DNA of 64,000 nt from DATEJJ01 sp039649115 (GTDB lineage Bacteria; Actinomycetota; Actinomycetes; Mycobacteriales; Micromonosporaceae), in assembly GCA_039649115.1 (NCBI GenBank), contig JBBWZQ010000197.1, positions 1-64,000 of the forward strand, written 5' to 3'. A program made the translations under genes and the position numbers. Position 1 is the stretch's first letter. Every line of letters starts with the position of its first letter. Shown piece after piece: positions 8,887-18,310 of this stretch. The notes under the pieces are model-generated. The model worked only from the letters and a program-made list of their open reading frames with translations. It searched no databases and was not told the DNA's origin.

Positions 8887-9860
8887 CCGAGGCGAGTCTC
8901 GGCGTGGCCGAGTACCTGGACTTCGTGGAGCGCGACTACCTCACGGGATACATCGCCCGGGGCGGCAGCGCGGTCAAGCTGTTCTCCGTCGGCGACGAGG
9001 CGGTGGGTCGGGAGCTTGCCAGCGGACTCGCGGGCCTCGGTGATGGCTTCATCCACGTGTCGGTCGATGCCGCCACGACCCGAGTCCACCTGATCGACCA
9101 GGTGTTCACCGCAATCGCCCGGCAGATCGACTGGGTCTACCTGGCCGGGGCCCTCGTGCGCCGCGCGCTCGAGGCTGCCGCCTTCCCTGTGCCGGCCGGG
9201 CACGACCGTATCGACCTCGCCGAGATAGCTCGCCACCACGAGGTTGACGCCGTCGAGCTCTACCGCAGCGCGCGCCGGTCGATCGAACACCTCGTGCTGC
9301 GAGACGCCGCGTTGAGCCACGACTTCCGCATCGCGATGCTGCGCCTGTGCCAGGAGCGCCTCGGACGCGGCGACGTCAGCGCCACGGAACGGGAGACCGT
9401 CGTCGGCTGGCTGTGCGGCGACCGGCTGCCCGCGGCGGACCTGCGCCGGGTTTCTCTGCACAGCAAGGTGGCCCGGCACAACGCCTGGCCGCTGCTGTAC
9501 TCGCTGACCCGCTGGCTGCGCGTCGCCGGGCACTGCGGGCTGGTGCTGCATTTCGACCTGGATCGGCTCGCGGTCGCGCGGCGCCCGCCGGTCGGGCTGC
9601 GCGACGGGCACTACTATTCCAAGGCGGCGATCCTCGACGCGTACGAGGTGCTGCGCCAGTTCGTCGACGCGACCGATGAACTGGAAGGTTTGTTCGTGGC
9701 GGCGCAGGTGCCGGCCGTGCTGGTGCACGACGACAAGCGCGGTCTGCCGGCGTACACGGCGCTCCAGCTCCGCGTCGCCGATGAGGTTCGCGACCGGCGG
9801 CGCATCAACCCGTACGCCGCTCTGGTCCGGATCGGCCCGCAGATGGGAGCGGTGGCGTGA
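8883..9860 (+). CDS. BrxD-like ATPase homologue without a P-loop
   Basis: 325 residues, GTG start in a GTGA overlap with the previous gene. The layout parallels the next gene, but the Walker A position reads FSVGDEAVGR (about 34-43), with no GxxxxGK[ST]. A Walker-B-like strand survives as GLVLHFDLDRL near residue 220. The protein therefore probably keeps the fold but cannot bind ATP in the usual way. It ends with another GTGA overlap into the intact ATPase, so an equimolar hetero-oligomer with an inactive partner subunit is plausible. Homology to BrxD is judged by eye and is weaker than for its neighbour. Confidence 0.7.
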   Translation: MTEASLGVAEYLDFVERDYLTGYIARGGSAVKLFSVGDEAVGRELASGLAGLGDGFIHVSVDAATTRVHLIDQVFTAIARQIDWVYLAGALVRRALEAAAFPVPAGHDRIDLAEIARHHEVDAVELYRSARRSIEHLVLRDAALSHDFRIAMLRLCQERLGRGDVSATERETVVGWLCGDRLPAADLRRVSLHSKVARHNAWPLLYSLTRWLRVAGHCGLVLHFDLDRLAVARRPPVGLRDGHYYSKAAILDAYEVLRQFVDATDELEGLFVAAQVPAVLVHDDKRGLPAYTALQLRVADEVRDRRRINPYAALVRIGPQMGAVA

Positions 9861-11092
9861 CTCGTGCGGACGACGTGCTCGCCTGTCGGCGGGCGATCGA
9901 GGCGCTTCGGGCGGGCGTACCCAACCGCTACGCCGTCGCGGCGCTCGGGAGCGGGCAGCCGGCCATCGAGGACCGGTTCCACGCTTTGTGCGCGGCGGCG
10001 GCCGGCGGCACTGCGGGCGGGCTGCTGCTGGGCGGCGGGTTCGGCGCCGGCAAGACGCACCTGCTGGAGCACCTGGCCCGGCTCGCGCTGGACGGGGGTT
10101 ACACGGTCAGCCGCGTGGTGATCAGTAAGGAGACGCCGCTGCACGACCCGGTCAAGGTGTTCCGGGCGGCCGTGGAGACTGCGGTACGGGCCGGACAGGC
10201 GAGGCCGGCGCTCATCGAGGCGGCCGCCGCGCTGGACCTCGACGGGCGGGCGTACGCGGAACTGCTGCGCTGGGCGACCTCGACGGGCTCCGGGCTCAAC
10301 GAGCGGTTCCCGGCCACGCTCGCGCTGTTCGCACATCTGCGCGACCAGGACGCGGCGTACGCGGATGCGATCACGCGGTTCTGGTCCGGCGACCCGATCG
10401 CGGTCCCCGAACTGCGGCGCCGGATGCGGGAGATCGGCGAGCAGCGACCGGTGTTGTCGCCGGTGTCGGCGGCGGAGCTGGGCCGGCAGCGGTTGCGATT
10501 CGCCGCCCGGCTGCTCACGGCCGCCGGCGCGGCCGGCTGGGTCGTGCTGTTCGACGAGGTCGAGCTGATCGGGCGGTACTCGCTGCTCCAGCGTGCCAAG
10601 TCGTACGCAGAGCTGGCGCGGTGGATGCGCGGTGACCTTGGCGGGCCGGGGGTTCCGGTCGCGGCGGTGTTCGCGATGACCGACGACTTCGAGGCTGCGG
10701 TCATCACCGGGCGCAACGACCGGGAGCTCGTGCCGTCGAGGCTGCGGGCCAAGGAGACGCCGGAGGCCGATGACCTGGCCGCCGCGGCGCAACTCGGCAT
10801 GCGGATCATAGACCGGGAGACGCGGCTGCTCACCCCGCCGGACGAGCTGGAACTCAAGCAGGCCTACACCCGGCTGCGGGAGATGCACGGACTGGCGTTC
10901 GGGTGGCAGCCGCCGGACGTGGCCGGCCTGGAGCGGCTCGGCGCGACCCGGATGCGCCAGTACGTCCGATCCTGGATCAACGAGTGGGACCTGGTACGGC
11001 TGGACCCGGAGTACCGCCCGGAGACCGAGATCCTGCATGTGTCGAGCGACTACCGCGAGGACCCCGATCTGGAGCGCACCGATGCGGGTTAG
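9857..11092 (+). CDS. BrxD-type P-loop ATPase, last gene of right arm
   Basis: 411 residues. Walker A is GGGFGAGKTH (59-68) and Walker B WVVLFDEVE (228-236), followed by LIGRYSLLQRAKSYAELARW, typical of the BREX ATP-binding protein family of this size. GTG start inside a GTGA overlap. Together with 4492-5802 the cassette holds two intact ATPases of this family plus one degenerate one. There is no neighbouring methyltransferase, protease or PglZ. The product should act on DNA with the TerB protein and helicase encoded on the opposite strand. Confidence 0.85.
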   Translation: MTRADDVLACRRAIEALRAGVPNRYAVAALGSGQPAIEDRFHALCAAAAGGTAGGLLLGGGFGAGKTHLLEHLARLALDGGYTVSRVVISKETPLHDPVKVFRAAVETAVRAGQARPALIEAAAALDLDGRAYAELLRWATSTGSGLNERFPATLALFAHLRDQDAAYADAITRFWSGDPIAVPELRRRMREIGEQRPVLSPVSAAELGRQRLRFAARLLTAAGAAGWVVLFDEVELIGRYSLLQRAKSYAELARWMRGDLGGPGVPVAAVFAMTDDFEAAVITGRNDRELVPSRLRAKETPEADDLAAAAQLGMRIIDRETRLLTPPDELELKQAYTRLREMHGLAFGWQPPDVAGLERLGATRMRQYVRSWINEWDLVRLDPEYRPETEILHVSSDYREDPDLERTDAG

Positions 11093-11605
11093 CCGTGCTC
11101 GTGCAGTCCGACGGTCATCTTCGGCTTCGATATTATCCGCAGTCTGACCTGCCCAAATTCTTGTTGTTAGAACACATGTCCTATATCGTCAGACTTCATG
11201 GACAAGCGGCACCACTGGTGGGACGCTCCCGCCCGGCGGCATCGGGCACAGCGCGGAGTTGGGCCGTTCCGGCCCCCCTGACGATGGCGAGGTCTGGCGA
11301 TTCTGGTGGCGAACACGGCAAGCCGACGTCGACACCACCTAGCTATATCAATCTGTCGCGGGCTCGCTGCCCACGGTAACGAGCCTTAAGATCGTGTTGT
11401 GCTCGTAGCGAGGCATACGCTGTGCCACCGGCCACCGCGGCCCGAGACGACCCCGGCATGGGCCGTCCAGGACCCGGGTCAGGCCGTCACCAGGCCGTCT
11501 CACGCCACCGCGACAGTGCCGGGGGCGCGCCGAGCGTCCCAAGGAATTGGCTGGTCAGAGTAACAATCGAGTTTGCCACGGAAGCGACAGAGGTAGGTTC
11601 CTCAG
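11093..11605. other. Intergenic region between the BREX-like cassette and ku
   Basis: No supported gene; short frames on both strands lack motifs. An AT-richer patch around 11125-11190 contrasts with the GC-rich flanks. The last 100 bp should contain the ku promoter. An AGAGGTAGG stretch lies 12-20 bp before the ku ATG and may serve as the ribosome binding site. Confidence 0.5.
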
Positions 11606-12571
11606 ATGCGGGCGATCTGGAAAGGCGCTGTCTCGTTCGGCCTGGTGTCGATCGCGGTGAAGCTCTACTCCGCGACCGAGGAGAAGGACATCAGGTTCCA
11701 CCAGGTGCACCGGGAGGACGGCGGACGCATCAAGTACAAACGCGTCTGCTCAGTGTGCGGTGAGGAGGTGTCGTACGACGACATCGCAAAGGGCTACGAC
11801 CTGGGTGGCGGGGAGATGGTGATCCTCACCGACGAGGACTTCGCCAACCTGCCGCTGACCACCTCACACGCGGTCGAGGTGCTGGAGTTCGTGCCGGCCG
11901 AACAGGTGGACCCCATCCTGTACAGCAAGGCTTACTACCTCGAACCGGAGAACGCCGCGACAAAGCCCTACGTGCTGTTGCGCGACGCGCTGACCGACTC
12001 CGACCGGGTGGCGATCGTCAAGGTGGCGCTGCGCCAGCGGGAGCAGCTGGCGACCCTGCGGGTACACGGCGGGGTGCTGGTGCTCAACACCATGCTCTGG
12101 CCGGACGAGGTGCGCTCCGCCGATTTCGAGTTCCTCGGCGAGGACATCAGCGTCCGGCCCCAGGAGCTGGCGATGGCCTCCTCGCTCATCGACTCGATGG
12201 CCGGCGACTTCGAGCCCGACGCCTACAGCGACAACTACCGGGCGGCGCTGCAGGAGGTCATCGACGCCAAGGTCAGCGGCCATGAGGTGGTCGCGCCCGA
12301 GGCCGAGGAGGAGGCGCCGAGCGCGGCGGTGGACCTGATGGCGGCGCTGCGCGCGTCGGTGGAGCGGGCCCGCCAGGCGCGCGGCGAGCCGACCGGGCCG
12401 ACGCCGATCACCGCCGCCAGGAAGGCGCCGGCGAAGAAGGCCGCGGCCGAGGCTCGCGCGAAGAAGGCCCCCGCGAAGACCCCCGCCAAGAAGGCCACCG
12501 AGGAGAAGGCGGGCGCCGCGAAGAAGACCGCCAAGAAGGTACCGGCGAAGAAGGCTCGCAAGTCGGCCTGA
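11606..12571 (+). CDS. ku: Ku protein (non-homologous end joining)
   Basis: 321 residues. It starts MRAIWKGAVSFGLVSIAVKL, the hallmark N-terminus of bacterial Ku, and the beta-barrel core runs to about residue 250. It binds double-strand DNA ends as a ring-shaped homodimer and recruits LigD. From about residue 262 a Lys/Ala-rich tail (repeats of KAPAKK and KKA type) adds a basic extension, known in actinobacterial Ku to strengthen DNA binding. The matching ligase and polymerase genes are in this window at 44732-46550. It is convergent with the acyl-CoA ligase gene, ten bases away. Confidence 0.97.
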   Translation: MRAIWKGAVSFGLVSIAVKLYSATEEKDIRFHQVHREDGGRIKYKRVCSVCGEEVSYDDIAKGYDLGGGEMVILTDEDFANLPLTTSHAVEVLEFVPAEQVDPILYSKAYYLEPENAATKPYVLLRDALTDSDRVAIVKVALRQREQLATLRVHGGVLVLNTMLWPDEVRSADFEFLGEDISVRPQELAMASSLIDSMAGDFEPDAYSDNYRAALQEVIDAKVSGHEVVAPEAEEEAPSAAVDLMAALRASVERARQARGEPTGPTPITAARKAPAKKAAAEARAKKAPAKTPAKKATEEKAGAAKKTAKKVPAKKARKSA

Positions 12572-12581
12572 CCTCGGTGGC

Positions 12582-14222
<1,641 letters not shown>

Positions 14223-14393
14223 GATCACAACGTTAGTGGTGAACGTCACACGCGACCAGCCCCGAACCTCGCGGTATCCGAAACACCCGCCCGGCCGTGG
14301 ACGGGGAGCGCGGCCGCGGAGATCTCCGCGACCGCGCCCCGACTAACACGATCCCCGCCGGAATCCGGCGTCACCGGCCCACGCACGCGTGGG

Positions 14394-14858
14394 TCAGCTA
14401 CCAGGCCGGCTTACGTTGCCGCGCCACTGACCAGTCTCGGAGCCGCGTTCCTCGATGAACTTCTTGAACCGCTCCGTGTCCGACTTCACCTGGCGGTCGT
14501 CGATGCCGACGGCACTACCCGCCTTCTCGGCGACCCCCTCGGGTTCCCATTCCATCTGTACGGTCACCCGCGTGTCGCTGTCGGCCAGGCGGTGGAAGGT
14601 CACCACGCCGGCGTGCTTGGTGTCGCCGCCGACGCTCTTCCACGCGATGCGCTCGTCCGGGTGCTGCTCGGTGATCTCGGCGTCGAATTCGCGCCGCACG
14701 CCACCAACCTTGGTCACCCAGTGCGTATGGGTCGGGTCGGTCTGGATGACCGACTCCACCCCGCTCATGAACTTCGGGAACGACTCGAACTGAGTCCACT
14801 GGTTGTACGCGGCCCGGATCGGAACGTGCACGTCAACCGACTTGATCACACTAGACAT
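14394..14858 (-). CDS. SRPBCC family protein (polyketide cyclase/dehydrase-like)
   Basis: 154 residues with the START-like fold pattern: an N-terminal strand SSVIKSVDVHVPIRAAYNQW, the helix FESFPKFMSGVESV, then strands WVTKVGGVRREFDAEIT and a C-terminal helix TERFKKFIEERG. Proteins of this kind bind small hydrophobic ligands or act as cyclases; no specific ligand can be assigned. GAGGAGG lies eight bases before the ATG, a strong ribosome binding site. Apparently a single gene. Confidence 0.85.
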   Translation of the reverse strand: MSSVIKSVDVHVPIRAAYNQWTQFESFPKFMSGVESVIQTDPTHTHWVTKVGGVRREFDAEITEQHPDERIAWKSVGGDTKHAGVVTFHRLADSDTRVTVQMEWEPEGVAEKAGSAVGIDDRQVKSDTERFKKFIEERGSETGQWRGNVSRPGS

Positions 14859-15021
14859 CAGGGTTACCTCCTCGGTATCGGTGATGCGTTCACCTATCGG
14901 CTACCCACCGGGTCCACCCGGAAACCGCCTGGTTCTCCCCGAACAAGATCACGGGGGATGGCCGCCAAATCGCCCACCGCGGCGGCACCCGGGGACCAGC
15001 GCCCGTCGGTAGCCTTGAACC

Positions 15022-15369
15022 ATGGCCACCGTTGAGGAGCGGGTCGACGTGCTCGAGCAGGACGTGCAGGAGTTGCGGCATCGCATCGACGCCGGACTCC
15101 GCGGCAACAGCCTGGGAATCAGCCTGGTCCGCAACGATACCCAGGAGATCAAAGCGGACACCCAGGAGATCAAAGCGGACCTTGGCGACCTCCGAGCCGA
15201 CTTTCGCCGGCTCGACAGCAAGGTCACGGGGCTCGACAGCAAGGTCACCCGGCTCGACAACAGGTTCACCGGGCTCGAAAGCAAGGTGGACGGCTTCGGC
15301 GCGCGCATGGCGGCGATGGAGCAGTCGCTGACAGAGGTCCTGCGGCGGCTACCCGAGCCACCAGGCTGA
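15022..15369 (+). CDS. Small coiled-coil protein built from heptad repeats
   Basis: 115 residues, almost entirely predicted coiled coil: VEERVDVLEQDVQELRHRID, then two copies of the heptad TQEIKAD, then four copies of an LDSKVTx-type heptad (LDSKVTG, LDSKVTR, LDNRFTG, LESKVDG). At DNA level the TQEIKAD heptad is a perfect 21-bp tandem duplication, so the rod grows by whole-heptad duplication. No membrane segment or enzyme motif is visible. A strong hairpin follows 30 bp downstream. Function unknown; a structural or partner-binding rod is likely. Confidence 0.8.
   Translation: MATVEERVDVLEQDVQELRHRIDAGLRGNSLGISLVRNDTQEIKADTQEIKADLGDLRADFRRLDSKVTGLDSKVTRLDNRFTGLESKVDGFGARMAAMEQSLTEVLRRLPEPPG
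15139..15180 (+). repeat. Perfect 21-bp tandem duplication inside the coiled-coil gene
   Basis: Two identical 21-bp units at 15139-15159 and 15160-15180 each encode one heptad (TQEIKAD). The repeat length equals one coiled-coil heptad, so gain or loss of units keeps both the reading frame and the heptad register. Confidence 0.9.
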
Positions 15370-15399
15370 TGCCCGCAGACAGAGATCGGATTGAGACAT

Positions 15400-15438
15400 C
15401 GGCCCGCGACCGATGGCATCTGCCAGGGTCGCGGGCCG
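15400..15438 (+). terminator. Strong hairpin terminator between coiled-coil gene and tRNA-Thr
   Basis: A perfect 12-bp GC-rich stem (15400-15411 with 15427-15438) is followed on the plus strand by TTTCGT. It sits 30 bp after the coiled-coil gene and 12 bp beyond the 3' end of the oppositely oriented tRNA, so it may stop transcription from both sides. Confidence 0.7.
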
Positions 15439-15450
15439 TTTCGTCACCGA

Positions 15451-15522
15451 GCCGCCTCGGAGAATCGAACTCCGGACCTATTCATTACGAGTGAATCGCT
15501 CTGCCGACTGAGCTAAGGCGGC
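15451..15522 (-). tRNA. tRNA-Thr (anticodon CGT)
   Basis: On the minus strand a 72-nt cloverleaf can be folded. The acceptor stem is GCCGCCT with AGGCGGC, the D-arm contains AGCTCAGTCGGCAGAGC, the anticodon stem ATTCA/TGAAT encloses loop CTCGTAA, and the T-arm contains GTTCGATTC. The anticodon is CGT, reading ACG threonine codons. CCA is not encoded. Confidence 0.95.
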
Positions 15523-15607
15523 AACGAGCCACCATGATACGCGACCACCGGGCCCCTCCGGAGCGGGGATTCCTAGACCGCTGGCGTACCCGATAGTCTG
15601 CGGACCC

Positions 15608-17308
15608 GTGACTGTCGATGCATCCAAGGCTGCCAGCCCGCCCCGGCCGGGCCGCCTCACCCCCGACGAGCTCGGCTTCACCCCGCAGGCGCAGGTGGCC
15701 TGGCTGTCGCCCGGGCAGCTCGCCCGCACGGCGGTCCAGGTGCTGCTCTCCGACCTGTTCGGCGCCTACCTGGACAAGCGAGAGCTGCAGAACGCGCTGC
15801 CCTCGCGGGTGTACGACGCGGGCGCCGGCAGCGCCGAGGCGTGGTTGGACTTCGTCGCCGACGTCGGTGACGGGTTCAACTCCACGTACTCCGTCGCGTA
15901 TCTGCTCGCCCAGCCCGACCTGCGGTTGGACGGCGTGGCCGCGCCGCGAGGCCGGGTCCTCGTGATGGGCGGCGACCAGGTGTACCCGACCGCGAGCACG
16001 CAGCGGTACGAGGACCGCGCCAAGGGACCGTACCGGGCGGCGCTGCCGTCCTGCGCGCCTGGCGAGGCGCCACCCGAGATGTTCGCGCTGCCCGGCAACC
16101 ACGACTGGTACGACGGCCTGACCGCCTTCCTGCGCATGTTCGTCAAGAACGGTACGGACAACATCGGCGGGTGGCGCAACGAGCAGGCGCGGTCGTACTT
16201 CGCCATCCAGCTTCCGCACCGCTGGTGGCTGATGGCGGTCGACACGCAGTTCAGCGCGTACATCGACGACCCGCAGATGCACTACTTCCTGCAGGTCAAG
16301 GAGCAGCTGCAGGCCGGCGACCGGGTGATCCTGTGCGTACCGTCGCCCGGCTGGGTGCAGTCGAGCGAGGATCCGGGCGCGTACGACACCATCGACTACT
16401 TCGTCCGTACGGTGCTGGACACCCCCGGGGTCTCGCTCAAGCTGCTGCTGTCCGGGGACATGCACCACTACGCGCACTACGTCGGGCCGGACCGGCATCT
16501 GATGACCTGTGGGGGTGGCGGCGCCTACCTGTACCCGACCCACGTGCTGCCCGAGCGCCTGACCGTGCCGCCGCACAGCAGCATCGTGCGCAAGGTCAGC
16601 CCGAGCGACGAGTACTCACTGGCCACGACGTTCCCGACCAAGGCGAGGTCGCGGCGGTACGCCTCCGGGGTCTTCGCCCGGCTGCCCTGGCGCAACCGGG
16701 GCTTCGTCGGGCTGCTCGGCACCCTGCACGTGTTCTACATGCTCGCCGTGCTCAACCTGATCCAGCACCTGCGCGGCACCGAACTGCGGCTGGCCAGCAT
16801 CCCGGTGGGCATCATGGCTGTGATCATGTTCCTCGCCGCGCTGTACTTCGCGATCCCGCCCACCGCGGGCCGGCGCAAACGCCGCCACACCCTGTTCGGC
16901 GTGGCGCACGGCGTGGTGCAGCTCGCGCTCGGTGTCGCGGGTGCGTTCGCCTGGAACCACCTGCCGTTCACGCACTGGCCGTGGCCGCTGTCGCTGCTGG
17001 CCGCGCTGGTGGTCTACGGCCTGCCGGCAGGCGTCGTGTCGACCGAGGTGGTCTGCCTGTACCTGCTCGTCGCGGCCACCGCCCGGGTCAACGTGAACGA
17101 GCTGTTCGCCGGGCAGGGCATCGAAGACGCGAAGTGCTTCCTGCGCATGCACATCACCGCGGAGGGCCTGGCCATCTACCCGGTCGCGATACCCACGGTC
17201 TGTCGCAGGTGGACGGTCGATCCGGACGCGCCGGCGTCGCACCCATGGATCAAGCCGGCGGAGCCGCTGGAGTACGAGCTGGCCGGGCCGGTCGTCCGGA
17301 TCAGTTGA
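15608..17308 (+). CDS. Membrane-anchored metallophosphoesterase
   Basis: 566 residues. The N-terminal two thirds carry calcineurin-type metal motifs: GGDQVYP, GNHDWYDG and LSGDMHHYAHY. After about residue 370 come four or so hydrophobic segments (GLLGTLHVFYMLAVL, VGIMAVIMFLAALYFAI, LALGVAGAFAW, LLAALVVYGLPAGVV), so the enzyme domain is tethered to the membrane. The substrate is unknown. GTG start at 15608. The 3' end overlaps the convergent PSP1 gene by eight bases. Confidence 0.85.
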   Translation: MTVDASKAASPPRPGRLTPDELGFTPQAQVAWLSPGQLARTAVQVLLSDLFGAYLDKRELQNALPSRVYDAGAGSAEAWLDFVADVGDGFNSTYSVAYLLAQPDLRLDGVAAPRGRVLVMGGDQVYPTASTQRYEDRAKGPYRAALPSCAPGEAPPEMFALPGNHDWYDGLTAFLRMFVKNGTDNIGGWRNEQARSYFAIQLPHRWWLMAVDTQFSAYIDDPQMHYFLQVKEQLQAGDRVILCVPSPGWVQSSEDPGAYDTIDYFVRTVLDTPGVSLKLLLSGDMHHYAHYVGPDRHLMTCGGGGAYLYPTHVLPERLTVPPHSSIVRKVSPSDEYSLATTFPTKARSRRYASGVFARLPWRNRGFVGLLGTLHVFYMLAVLNLIQHLRGTELRLASIPVGIMAVIMFLAALYFAIPPTAGRRKRRHTLFGVAHGVVQLALGVAGAFAWNHLPFTHWPWPLSLLAALVVYGLPAGVVSTEVVCLYLLVAATARVNVNELFAGQGIEDAKCFLRMHITAEGLAIYPVAIPTVCRRWTVDPDAPASHPWIKPAEPLEYELAGPVVRIS

Positions 17309-18194
17309 CCGGCTCCTCGTAGCGCTCGGAATAGGCCTTGCGGGAGCCGCAGACCGAGGCGCGGCTGCAACTGCAGCGCGAGCCGTCGGCGTCCAGCCGC
17401 ACGACAACGGCATCGCGCGGCACGCTGTGCCCTACCACCCGGCCGTCGCCGTCCGGTGTGGACACCCGCGCGCCGAGGGCCGGCGCGCTCGCCTGGAACT
17501 GCTGGTACAGCGGGTGCTCGTATTTGAGGCAGCACATCAGCCGGCCGCACGCGCCGGAGATGCGCAGCGGGTTGAGCGGCAGGTCCTGGTCCTTGGCCAT
17601 GCGGATGGTGACCGGCTCGAAGTCGGTCAGGAACGTGGCACAGCACAGGTCGCGCCCGCAGGAGCCGATGCCGCCCTGCACCCGCGCGGAGTCCCTGGCC
17701 GAGAGCTGCCGCAGCTCCACCCGGCAGTGCAGGGTGGCGCCGAGGTCGCGCACGAGCGAGCGGAAGTCGACGCGATGCGGGGCGGTGAAGTAGATGGTCG
17801 TGCGCCCGCCCGAGGCGCCCGGGCTCTCCAGCACGTGATCGACGGCGAGCACCTTCATCGGCAGCTGGTGCTCGCGGATCAGCTTCTTCGCCGCGACCTT
17901 CGCCTCCGCCTTCCGCCTGCGCATCAGCCCGTCCCGGCGCAGGTCGTCCTCGGTGGCCGCACCGGTCAGGCGCGGGAAGCCCTCGGTGTCCTCGGAGACC
18001 CATTGCGGTGCCCAGACACACTCGGCGACCTCCGGTCCGTCATCGGTCGGCACCAGAACCTTGTCGCCTACCGCAATCTGGAGATCGCCCGGGTTGAGGT
18101 AGTAGAGGCGTCCGTAGCGGTTGAAGCTGACGGCGCACAGCATTCCCATCTGGACACCATATCCCTCGCTCGAAAGCATGGAATAAATGTCCAT
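17301..18194 (-). CDS. PSP1 domain protein (RicT/YaaT family)
   Basis: 297 residues with the cysteine signatures of the family: CGRDLCCATFL and CGRLMCCLKYEH. In Bacillus the homologue RicT works in a complex affecting RNA processing and sporulation; the actinobacterial role is not settled. AAAGGA six bases before the ATG at 18194 supports this start, although many homologues begin at the internal MGMLCAVSF (18149). In related genomes the gene lies near holB and tmk, as here. Confidence 0.9.
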   Translation of the reverse strand: MDIYSMLSSEGYGVQMGMLCAVSFNRYGRLYYLNPGDLQIAVGDKVLVPTDDGPEVAECVWAPQWVSEDTEGFPRLTGAATEDDLRRDGLMRRRKAEAKVAAKKLIREHQLPMKVLAVDHVLESPGASGGRTTIYFTAPHRVDFRSLVRDLGATLHCRVELRQLSARDSARVQGGIGSCGRDLCCATFLTDFEPVTIRMAKDQDLPLNPLRISGACGRLMCCLKYEHPLYQQFQASAPALGARVSTPDGDGRVVGHSVPRDAVVVRLDADGSRCSCSRASVCGSRKAYSERYEEPVN

Positions 18195-18310
18195 AGCGGT
18201 CCTTTAACACGACTTCCGTGCAAACTGGTCGTTGCCCGAGGGTAAGCCCTCGCCATCACGAACCGGCGTGCGCTCGACACGCTGCCCCCCACTCTCGGAG
18301 GTTTCCGCAC

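Noticed and set aside
2265..11092. Complete BREX, DISARM or Dnd system
   Set aside because: No PglX-type methyltransferase, PglZ phosphatase, PLD nuclease or Dnd gene is present in the window; only ATPase, helicase and TerB components are seen.
15451..15522. tRNA-Thr as an integration site for a mobile island
   Set aside because: No integrase gene and no second copy of the tRNA 3' end were seen within the window.
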